62,801 nucleotides of DNA from Clostridiales bacterium (GTDB lineage: Bacteria; Bacillota; Clostridia; Caldicoprobacterales; UBA3941), in assembly GCA_012735575.1 (NCBI GenBank), contig JAAYGY010000042.1, positions 1 to 62,801 on the forward strand. The letters run 5' to 3'. Position numbers and translations under genes: made by a program. Shown here piece after piece: positions 50,595 through 57,698 of the stretch (its first letter is position 1; each line of letters opens with the position of its first letter). A model generated the notes under the pieces. It made no database searches. It was not told where the DNA came from and was given only the letters and a program-made list of their open reading frames with translations.

Positions 50595-52460
50595 CTAGTT
50601 AAGTCCCAGTTCCCTTCTCTTCTTCTCAATATGATCCACATAGATCTGAACAGTCTTTTCTGCATCCATTTCTACTACAACCTTGCCTAACCCTAAAGTT
50701 TCTGTAGTTTCTGTCAATGTTTTTACAACAAGGTCGCTACCTGTTATTGATGGAACTGGGGCTATATGAACCAGCCATCCCAATGCCACAGCAGTGCAAG
50801 CATCAGCTACAGCTTTTTGTTCTAGGTATTCTGGCGCACCAATTACCAATGGCAGTTTATTAGTATCTACATCCAGAGCATCAGCTAACTCCTTAGCTGT
50901 ATGGGTCATCTTTCCAATATCTACACAAGCACCATAGGATAATACAGGTGGTATTCCTAATTGCTGACACACTGTTTTTAGCCCTTCACCACACTCCTGG
51001 GCAGCTTTGGGGTTTGCAAGACCTGTATACTCCATTACTGCAGAAGTGCAACCACCTGATAATAGAAGAATATTGTTTTCAATTAATCCTTTAGCTATTT
51101 TGAATATGTTGCTTCCACCTTGACCATATCTTGCAGTAGTACATCCTACTATTGTTGCAATTCCTCTAATGTTTCCATTGGCAATTTGTTCTATTAAAGG
51201 ATCAAAGCTTCCTCCTAATGCTTTCTTTATAGACTCGGTACTAAAGCCCACCATACAATTGGAAACATGGGGAGGTATATAGATTTTCCTATTTTCGGAT
51301 TTGCGAGCCTTAAAAGCTTCAATTGCCATATCTAGAGCCTTTGCTGCCTGCTCCCTCATTTTTTCTGGCATAAAATCTAAGGTATCTGTACCTTGAAGCT
51401 TAATAACGGGATGAGTGCTTAGAAGTTTGGTACCAAAACGTTTTGCAAAGATAGGCATTGTTGGTACAGTACAGTTATAATCAAAAATAAATAAATCCAC
51501 CGCTCCTGTTGCCAGTAAATATTCCTGAGATAGCCACTCACCTTCTTGCCCTCCATATGCTCTCTGGTTATGAGTTCCCTCATAGTTAATGAGTTGCTGT
51601 CCTTCACAAACATGTCCAAGTATTTGAATGCCTTCTGCCCCCGCTGCTTTAGCTTTCTGCTGCCATTCATCGGTAGAAGCTAAGTCAATGGCCACATGTG
51701 CCAGAAGGGGCATATGACCATTAGTGACTATGTTTACCATATTTTCTTTTAACAGCCCCATATTCTGTTGTTTCATTTGTATTTCTTGGGTACCCATTAG
51801 AATTTCTTGAATTATATCTAATAGAAATAATCCCTGATATTCATTAGCAATACCTAGTCGTACGCTGTTTAATAAAAAATCCACTGGATCAGAGGAAAAA
51901 TTCGTCATACAGCGAGTCTGAGCATAAGCTACTTCACTGTAACCACCACCGGGAAACAAACCAAGCTTTCTCCAAAGTTCCTTTCTTCTAGTAGGAGCAA
52001 AAACCTCTACTGCCTTAGATTCAACATGATGAGGTGAATGGATATCGTCCATTACCCACTGGGCAAAATCTACTGCAATCTTTTCTATAGGTTGGTTAAT
52101 ATTCACTCCTGCCATATCAGCGTATTTTTTTAACTTTTCTGGGTCACGGATTTTAAGCCCGCTTTCTGGATGTTCTCCAGCAGCTTTTAAGGTTCTGGCA
52201 GCCTGATGACAGTGGAATATATTGGCTGATGTACCTATGGTTACATGCCGATAGACAAAGTTCCTAGCAACCATAGTATGTGCATCCACACCACAAACGC
52301 CTCTTGGGGCCCTTTTGCTAATTCTACAGGGACCATTGGCACAAAGCTGGCAGGACAAGCCTTCAATACAGAATTTGCATTGGGTGGGTTGCTGCTGACT
52401 AAATCTATCAAAAACATTTGTTAACCCTGCATTATGTACTACTTGATACATTTCCCTCAT
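50595..52460 (-). CDS. cooS: Anaerobic Ni-CO dehydrogenase catalytic subunit CooS, main part
   Basis: 621 residues from ATG 52460. Cysteine-rich N-terminus for clusters D and B (C28, C31, C37, C40, C45 in CKFCIEGLSCQLCANGPC), then cluster C ligands in GHVCEGQQL, NCTVPTMP, GCTTARYGQGG, GGCTSAVMEY and YGACVDIGK. It oxidises CO to CO2 or the reverse with ferredoxin. There is no ribosome site before 52460, and the same frame stays open upstream for 22 more codons to a TGA, beyond which a 66-codon piece with a perfect site continues it. The gene is thus one 710-codon frame with an in-frame TGA. No acsB, cooF or cooC nearby. Confidence 0.88.
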   Translation of the reverse strand: MREMYQVVHNAGLTNVFDRFSQQQPTQCKFCIEGLSCQLCANGPCRISKRAPRGVCGVDAHTMVARNFVYRHVTIGTSANIFHCHQAARTLKAAGEHPESGLKIRDPEKLKKYADMAGVNINQPIEKIAVDFAQWVMDDIHSPHHVESKAVEVFAPTRRKELWRKLGLFPGGGYSEVAYAQTRCMTNFSSDPVDFLLNSVRLGIANEYQGLFLLDIIQEILMGTQEIQMKQQNMGLLKENMVNIVTNGHMPLLAHVAIDLASTDEWQQKAKAAGAEGIQILGHVCEGQQLINYEGTHNQRAYGGQEGEWLSQEYLLATGAVDLFIFDYNCTVPTMPIFAKRFGTKLLSTHPVIKLQGTDTLDFMPEKMREQAAKALDMAIEAFKARKSENRKIYIPPHVSNCMVGFSTESIKKALGGSFDPLIEQIANGNIRGIATIVGCTTARYGQGGSNIFKIAKGLIENNILLLSGGCTSAVMEYTGLANPKAAQECGEGLKTVCQQLGIPPVLSYGACVDIGKMTHTAKELADALDVDTNKLPLVIGAPEYLEQKAVADACTAVALGWLVHIAPVPSITGSDLVVKTLTETTETLGLGKVVVEMDAEKTVQIYVDHIEKKRRELGLN

Positions 52461-52526
52461 AGCTGGATCTATTATTACATTTAAAGGATATCCTTCCTTA
52501 GGCTGGTCACCTTTTGCAATATGTTC

Positions 52527-52727
52527 TCATTGCCACCTATGTACTTCTTCCATATCTGACATCTTGTCAATATTAGTGTAATCTATGCTTATCCTTTCAT
52601 GGATATCCTCGTGTAATGCAGGATCATTATAATCCTCTTTGGTTAAGCTAGCTGCAAAGGTTTGTTGATCCCCTCTCATCCTTTGGGCGCTCCGCTCATA
52701 AGATTTTTTTATATCATTGTCTGACAT
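52527..52727 (-). CDS. N-terminal segment of cooS upstream of an in-frame TGA
   Basis: 66 residues, ATG 52727 behind GTAGGAGG. It reads MSDNDIKKSYERSAQRMRGD and ends DMEEVHRWQ before TGA (52527-52529). The frame is the same as cooS (distance 267 = 89 codons), and the 22 codons after TGA (EHIAKGDQPKEGYP...) are open and run into MREMYQ. The piece is not recognised as any separate protein. It is most simply the beginning of cooS cut by a nonsense codon; other options are a separate leader peptide, selenocysteine or read-through. No convincing SECIS hairpin was found behind the TGA. Confidence 0.65.
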   Translation of the reverse strand: MSDNDIKKSYERSAQRMRGDQQTFAASLTKEDYNDPALHEDIHERISIDYTNIDKMSDMEEVHRWQ

Positions 52728-52729
52728 TT

Positions 52730-52784
52730 AAAAACCTCCTACTTTCATAATCATAGTTTCTACACTATTCTTTGTTGTAGGAGG
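52730..52784 (-). terminator. Hairpin combining terminator and cooS ribosome site
   Basis: On the minus strand CCTCCTAC (52777-52784) pairs with GTAGGAGG (52735-52742), with an inner ATAGT/ACTAT helix in the loop and TTTTT after the stem. It is both a possible terminator of the MFS gene upstream and the only ribosome site of the cooS frame, so the stem would hide that site. Confidence 0.6.
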
Positions 52785-52796
52785 CTTAAATATACT

Positions 52797-54032
52797 TTAT
52801 TGTGCTTTTCCTTTTCTCATAAAAGATATGCCTAAAAGCATTATTACCGGAAAAATCATAGCTGTAAATAATCCTGCCTTTAACCCTAACTGTTCTGGAT
52901 CTAAATTAACTGTATGCCCCATAGCTAGCAGTCTGTTGGATTTTTGTGCCAGATCAGATACTAGCCCTGCCATCCAAGGTCCAAAGGATGCACCAATATC
53001 TCCAAATACAGCAAGCATACCAAACATTGCCGTCCCTCCATTAGAGAATTTTTCAGCTGATAAACTGAGAGTTCCCGGCCACATTAGGCTAACGGATAGC
53101 CCACAAAGGGCGCAGCCCAATAAAGCTATAATAGGTGCCTGAACAAATACAGTGGTTCCATAGCATAGGACACAGAGAATACTAGATGCCATCAATGCTT
53201 TTCTAAGATCAATCTTGTGCCCCCAAATTCCATAAACCGTCCTCCCGGTAGCTTGGAAAAAGGCAAAGAATGCTGGCCCCAATAGATCACCAACCACCTT
53301 GGATACTTTTAATCCCTTTTCTGCGAACAATGACGACCACTGGGACATGGTCAATTCGGATGCACCTGCGCTCATCATTAACACTAGAGCAATAATAAAT
53401 AAATGGGAAGATAATAATCTCTTTATAGGCATTTTTTCCTCATCTGAGACTATGGGCATAAGGGGTACTCGTAAAAATTTAAACAGATTATATGCAGGTA
53501 TCATAGACCACATTATAGGCAATAAATTCCATATACCGTTTCCAAACGCTTTTATTATTAAAGTGGATATAATTACTACGGCTAGTTGTCCCCAGCAATA
53601 AAATGAATGTAATAAGCTCATTGCTGATGCTTTTGCATCTCCAGGCAAGGATTCTACAATTGGACTAATTATAACCTCAATTAGTCCACCACCTATAGCA
53701 TAAATAATTACAGAAATAGCAAGACCTATATATGGGCTTGGAAATAATATGGGTAAAACACCTAAACCTACCAATCCCAAAAAAGCAAAAAAATGTGCTA
53801 ATACCGCAGCAATTCTATAACCTATCCTGTCTACATACTTAATGGCTAATATATCTGTTATAATTTGAGTAGTAAAATTTATTAAAATAAGCCGACCAAT
53901 CTTTTCAAAAGAAATACCAAAATTATCATGAAATATAACAAAGAGTAATGGTGCAAGATTATTTACTATGGCCTGTGTTATATAACCTAGATAGCATGCG
54001 TATAATGTGCTCTTGTATGTAGTAGATCTCAA
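52797..54032 (-). CDS. MFS transporter (sugar/FucP-like type)
   Basis: 411 residues with twelve membrane helices. Begins LYACYLGYITQAIVNNLAPL, with IKYVDRIGYR as the loop 2-3 motif; the later GPAFFAFFQATGRTVYGIWG belongs to the equivalent region of the second half. Like many Firmicutes members it is annotated as a general MFS permease; its substrate cannot be read from the sequence. Start is TTG 54032 behind AGGAGGAAG. cooS follows by 70 bp in the same direction. Confidence 0.85.
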   Translation of the reverse strand: MRSTTYKSTLYACYLGYITQAIVNNLAPLLFVIFHDNFGISFEKIGRLILINFTTQIITDILAIKYVDRIGYRIAAVLAHFFAFLGLVGLGVLPILFPSPYIGLAISVIIYAIGGGLIEVIISPIVESLPGDAKASAMSLLHSFYCWGQLAVVIISTLIIKAFGNGIWNLLPIMWSMIPAYNLFKFLRVPLMPIVSDEEKMPIKRLLSSHLFIIALVLMMSAGASELTMSQWSSLFAEKGLKVSKVVGDLLGPAFFAFFQATGRTVYGIWGHKIDLRKALMASSILCVLCYGTTVFVQAPIIALLGCALCGLSVSLMWPGTLSLSAEKFSNGGTAMFGMLAVFGDIGASFGPWMAGLVSDLAQKSNRLLAMGHTVNLDPEQLGLKAGLFTAMIFPVIMLLGISFMRKGKAQ

Positions 54033-54081
54033 CTTACTTCCTCCTAATCAATGTTTTCCTGGGAATTTTTGAAATTGTATC

Positions 54082-54831
54082 TCATATATTATCATTTATT
54101 AAGAATAGTTTCAATATAGCATCTGGTACATGGAGTCTTTCATCATTTATTAGCAAATCATAAAGGTCATTAACCTGGTCATCATTACTCTTAATCTCTA
54201 AGACTTGTTTATGAATATTTTCCATTTTCCTGTCTAATTCTGCTGCGGCATCAGCGGCTCCCTTTAGCTGTCTCATTAATTCTTCGGGCACATCTCTATC
54301 ATATTTGTAATAAATCTTGTGCTCCAGACTAGCCCAAAAATCCATTGCAATGGTGCGAATCTGAATCTCCACGCTTACATTTTCCACTCTATCAGACATA
54401 AATACAGGGACTTTTACTACTAAGTGCAAACTTCGGTAACCGTTTGGCTTAGGATTTTTTATATAGTCCTTGCACATAATGACTTGAATGTCTTCCTGCT
54501 TAGCCAACATTTCACTTATCTTATATATATCTGAAACAAAGGAGCATATAATTCGGATTCCGGCAATATCGTGAATATTTTCTTTTATAGAAGATAGGGA
54601 GAGATCATACCCTTTCCTATATATTTTCTTTAAAATACTCTCAGGAGATTTAAGGCGGGATTTGACGTGCTCTATGGGATTGTACTCATGGATGTAATTA
54701 AATTCTTGATTTAAAATATCTATTTTGGTCTTTACCTCATCAATAGCAAACTTATAAGACATCATGAAACGAGTAAACTCAATTTTTAGCCTTTTAATTT
54801 GTTCCAGATCAAGAGGCTTATTGCTTTTCAT
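54082..54831 (-). CDS. Small alarmone synthetase (RelQ/YjbM-type GTP pyrophosphokinase)
   Basis: 249 residues from ATG 54831, preceded by AAAGGAG. Only the synthetase domain is present: IHDIAGIRIICSF, KDYIKNPKPNGYRSLHLVV with the G-loop, and EIQIRTIAMDFWASLEHKIY. No hydrolase, TGS or ACT domain. It makes (p)ppGpp from ATP and GDP/GTP as a stress response outside the ribosome. The neighbours give no clue to its trigger. Confidence 0.92.
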   Translation of the reverse strand: MKSNKPLDLEQIKRLKIEFTRFMMSYKFAIDEVKTKIDILNQEFNYIHEYNPIEHVKSRLKSPESILKKIYRKGYDLSLSSIKENIHDIAGIRIICSFVSDIYKISEMLAKQEDIQVIMCKDYIKNPKPNGYRSLHLVVKVPVFMSDRVENVSVEIQIRTIAMDFWASLEHKIYYKYDRDVPEELMRQLKGAADAAAELDRKMENIHKQVLEIKSNDDQVNDLYDLLINDERLHVPDAILKLFLINDNI

Positions 54832-54933
54832 TCTATTAACTCCTTTAGTCATCTTTCTCTATAACTTCTTATAATTATATCATATGCATTAATATATTTT
54901 AACAAGCTTTTGGTAGCTAACTCTGGTTTAACT

Positions 54934-54962
54934 TTGAACATTCTTAGGTTTAGTTTTATAAA
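54934..54962 (+). promoter_or_regulatory. Candidate promoter of the osmC-like gene
   Basis: TTGAAC (54934-54939), 17-base spacer, TATAAA (54957-54962). Leader of about 50 bases. Confidence 0.55.
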
Positions 54963-55020
54963 AAGTAGGTTAATGATATAATAATGATGTTATAAAGTAA
55001 AATTGTAGGGAGTGTATCAA

Positions 55021-55440
55021 ATGGCAAAGACTAAAATACATGCTAATCTAAAGGATAATATGGCCTTTGAAATGAACCTGGATGGGCACAAATTGATCAC
55101 CGATGCCTCAGAGGAAGTAGGTGGCAATGGCCTTGGACCAAGACCTAAACAACTGCTATTAGCCGGACTCATTGGATGTACTGGTATTGATGTGATGTCA
55201 ATACTTAAGAAAATGAAGGTTCAGCTTGACGATTGTATTATAAAAGTAGAAGCAGACAATACTGAGGAACATCCAAGAGTTTATGAAAATATACATCTTA
55301 CCTATATTTTTAAAGGTAAAAATCTACCACGTAAAAGCTTAGAGAAAGCAGTAAACCTGTCTCAAGAAAAATATTGTGGAGTTAGTGCTATGTTAAAAAA
55401 GGTTACTCCTATTACCTATGATATAATCATAGAAGAGTAA
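55021..55440 (+). CDS. OsmC-family peroxiredoxin-like protein
   Basis: 139 residues from ATG 55021 behind TAGGGAGTG. Two cysteines at the family positions: C53 in GLIGCTGIDVMSIL and C118 in KYCGVSAML. OsmC/YhfA proteins reduce organic hydroperoxides or bind other thiol-reactive compounds. The LGPRPKQLLLAGLIGCTG block is typical. It is monocistronic and ends in a clear terminator facing the thiol peroxidase gene. Confidence 0.9.
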   Translation: MAKTKIHANLKDNMAFEMNLDGHKLITDASEEVGGNGLGPRPKQLLLAGLIGCTGIDVMSILKKMKVQLDDCIIKVEADNTEEHPRVYENIHLTYIFKGKNLPRKSLEKAVNLSQEKYCGVSAMLKKVTPITYDIIIEE

Positions 55441-55442
55441 TA

Positions 55443-55476
55443 AAGGCTATGAATCTTTTGGTTCATAGCCTTTTTT
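55443..55476. terminator. Terminator between osmC-like and tpx genes
   Basis: AAGGCTATGAA and TTCATAGCCTT pair over 11 bp with an 8-base loop, followed by TTTTTT on the plus strand; the other strand has a shorter T run. Confidence 0.88.
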
Positions 55477-55504
55477 ACATTGGATAAAGTTTATATCTTT
55501 CATC

Positions 55505-56017
55505 CTACAGTAGTCTTATTGCTGCCTCTAAGGCCCTATCATAATCAGGATGCTCTCTTACTTCCTTTACATATTCTACATGCCTCACAATGTTATCTCT
55601 GTCAAGAACCACAATGCCTCTACTTAATAGTCTTAGCTCCTCAATGACAAATCCATAATTCATACCAAAAGAGAGGTCTCTGTGATCAGATAATGTAATC
55701 ACCTTATCTATTCCATTATTGCTACAAAATCTCTTTTGCGCAAAAGGTAAATCAACGCTTATAGTAAGTATTACAACATCTCCAAGGTCGGATGCTGCTT
55801 CATTAAACCTTATGGTTTGCATTTCGCATACTCCTGTATCCAGGGAAGGTACAACACTAATTATCTTTACTTTATCACCTGCATCTTTTAATGAATAAGG
55901 ATTTAAATCTCCTGTAAGAACCGTAAATTCTGGAGCAGCATCCCCAACTTTTATCTCATTTCCTAATAGAGTTATGGGCATACCTCCCATGGTCACCAAT
56001 CCTGCTCTTCTTTCCAT
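55505..56017 (-). CDS. tpx: Thiol peroxidase Tpx
   Basis: 170 residues, ATG behind AAAGGAGAT. Atypical two-Cys peroxiredoxin: peroxidatic C64 in PSLDTGVC and resolving C98 in KRFCSNNG, with the 34-residue spacing of E. coli Tpx. It reduces lipid and alkyl hydroperoxides with thioredoxin. Divergent terminator shared with the OsmC-like gene, so the two peroxide defences are neighbours but separate units. Confidence 0.96.
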   Translation of the reverse strand: MERRAGLVTMGGMPITLLGNEIKVGDAAPEFTVLTGDLNPYSLKDAGDKVKIISVVPSLDTGVCEMQTIRFNEAASDLGDVVILTISVDLPFAQKRFCSNNGIDKVITLSDHRDLSFGMNYGFVIEELRLLSRGIVVLDRDNIVRHVEYVKEVREHPDYDRALEAAIRLL

Positions 56018-56128
56018 CTATATATCTCCTTTCTACAAAAAGCGGTTATCCAATATAGATCTAGCTTTTACATATTCTTACCCTTAAAGGAGATACCTAA
56101 TCAAAGATTGTAAGGAAAATTCAAAAGA

Positions 56129-56992
56129 TTATCTTTCATAATATTTTATTAAAGCTTGGGTGCCCAACTCTTCTAACTGCTGATCAGCTAATTCATTGTA
56201 CATATCTAAAACTTTATTCAATATCTGTAGTTCTAGATCGACGCTCTGTGCCTCTTCTTTGGCAATCGCCATGTCTTTGATAAAATGCTTTATGTAAAAT
56301 CCAGGCTCTAGATCGCCCCTTAAAATACGAGGGGCCATATTTGACATTTGCCAACTTCCTGCAGCACCCGTACTAATGCTATCTAGCATTTTATTTACAT
56401 CCAAACCAACGGATTTTGCATAAGAAATTGCTTCACATACGCTTGCAATAACGCCGGAGATTGCTATTTGATTTGCCATCTTTGTGTGCTGACCAGAGCC
56501 TGCCGGTCCTTCGTAAATAATATTAGTCCCTAAAGATTCGAATATAGGATAACATCTTTCAAATGCTTCTTTATCTCCACCTACCATGATAGACAGGCTA
56601 CCTTTTCTAGCACCAACATCACCACCAGAAACTGGAGCATCCAATGCAAAAATTCCCTTATCCAAAGCTGCATGATATATCTTCTTGCTTAACTTTGGAC
56701 TGGTTGTAGTCATATCAATAACATAGCTTCCAGGCTTTGCATGATTTAAAATACCTTCATCTCCAAAATATACTTCTTCCACATCTTTTGGAAAACCAAC
56801 TATTGTTATGATAGCCTGTACATCTTTAACACAATCCTTGATGGAATCACACCAAATAGCACCTTTATCAATAGCTTCCAATGCCTTGCTTTTTGTACGA
56901 GTATAGATATGCACTTCATATCCTTTTTTTAAGAGATTTAGCACCATAGGTTTTCCCATAACACCAACACCAATAAAACCGATCTTTTTCAT
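56129..56992 (-). CDS. Beta-hydroxyacid dehydrogenase (3-hydroxyisobutyrate/tartronate semialdehyde type)
   Basis: 287 residues from ATG 56992, behind GGGAGG; a longer reading lacks a site. Rossmann domain KIGFIGVGVMGKPMVLNLLK with NAD(P) loop, substrate motif DAPVSGGDVGARKGSLSIMV, and the catalytic lysine in GSGQHTKMANQIAISG. The arginine in IYTRTKSKA after the second strand suggests NADP use. Candidates are 2-hydroxy-3-oxopropionate reductase, 3-hydroxyisobutyrate dehydrogenase or gamma-hydroxybutyrate-type enzymes; sequence alone does not choose. Confidence 0.9.
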   Translation of the reverse strand: MKKIGFIGVGVMGKPMVLNLLKKGYEVHIYTRTKSKALEAIDKGAIWCDSIKDCVKDVQAIITIVGFPKDVEEVYFGDEGILNHAKPGSYVIDMTTTSPKLSKKIYHAALDKGIFALDAPVSGGDVGARKGSLSIMVGGDKEAFERCYPIFESLGTNIIYEGPAGSGQHTKMANQIAISGVIASVCEAISYAKSVGLDVNKMLDSISTGAAGSWQMSNMAPRILRGDLEPGFYIKHFIKDMAIAKEEAQSVDLELQILNKVLDMYNELADQQLEELGTQALIKYYER

Positions 56993-57120
56993 TTTAACCT
57001 CCCATTTCACCGATATATAATTTATTCTCATATTAGCAAATAATTGTTTTATTGGCAAATCTATTTCTGTCTAAAAATATCTATTTTATGTATTATTGTA
57101 AATATAAAGCAAATTGCATA

Positions 57121-57149
57121 TTGACTGAATATTATAGATAATATATTAT
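57121..57149 (+). promoter_or_regulatory. Sigma-A promoter for the small membrane gene and hppA
   Basis: TTGACT (57121-57126), 17-base spacer, TATTAT (57144-57149), 38 bases before the ATG at 57187. Confidence 0.65.
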
Positions 57150-57186
57150 ATAGGTATAAAAGGCATAGTTGTTGTGGAGGTGAAAC

Positions 57187-57645
57187 ATGAATACTCCCAA
57201 TATAAATATATACTTGCTCTCATCTATATTTTTTTTAATGCTTATTCTGCTCTTCTTATATTTTTCCATTTCATTTTTTTTAAATATAAAAAGTTATTCC
57301 CCATCTATTCTTCCATTGATACATGATAATTTTAGAGATACCAATGGTTGCGCTCATAGGGATCTTGTTCAAATAGATATTTCTACTCTCCCCATACATA
57401 ATATTTTTAATAGTGTTAAGCCAATTCAACTAGTATATAATCATATTCAGAATAGACATAAATCAACAACTTGGTATTTATTTACGCATGTCCCTACACT
57501 TATATATGCATCCTTTCTGTTTACTTGCTGTTTTTTCTATTTAACTATGACAGGAAATAATATATCTGTTATGGCCCTTTCTGTTGGTGGAAACGGACCT
57601 CCTATACATCACCACTTGACTATAATTTTATATCTTTTTATGTAA
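57187..57645 (+). CDS. Small membrane protein of unknown function upstream of hppA
   Basis: 152 residues, ATG behind GTGGAGGTG. I do not recognise a family. Two membrane helices (about 9-32 and 105-125) flank a soluble loop; the C-terminus ends with the His-rich stretch GGNGPPIHHHLTIILYLFM. The good promoter and ribosome site make expression likely. It precedes the pyrophosphatase gene by 53 bp with no clear terminator, so it may be co-transcribed and could be an accessory part, but nothing in the sequence proves this. Confidence 0.55.
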   Translation: MNTPNINIYLLSSIFFLMLILLFLYFSISFFLNIKSYSPSILPLIHDNFRDTNGCAHRDLVQIDISTLPIHNIFNSVKPIQLVYNHIQNRHKSTTWYLFTHVPTLIYASFLFTCCFFYLTMTGNNISVMALSVGGNGPPIHHHLTIILYLFM

Positions 57646-57698
57646 GTATAAAAGTTTTTTGTACTTAGTTATAATATTTGTTATTGGAGGAATCGAGT

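Noticed and set aside
52480-52529. SECIS element after the cooS TGA
   Set aside because: Downstream bases form only a GGATATCC palindrome without a usable loop; no stem-loop with the expected G-rich apical loop was found, so selenocysteine is not supported.
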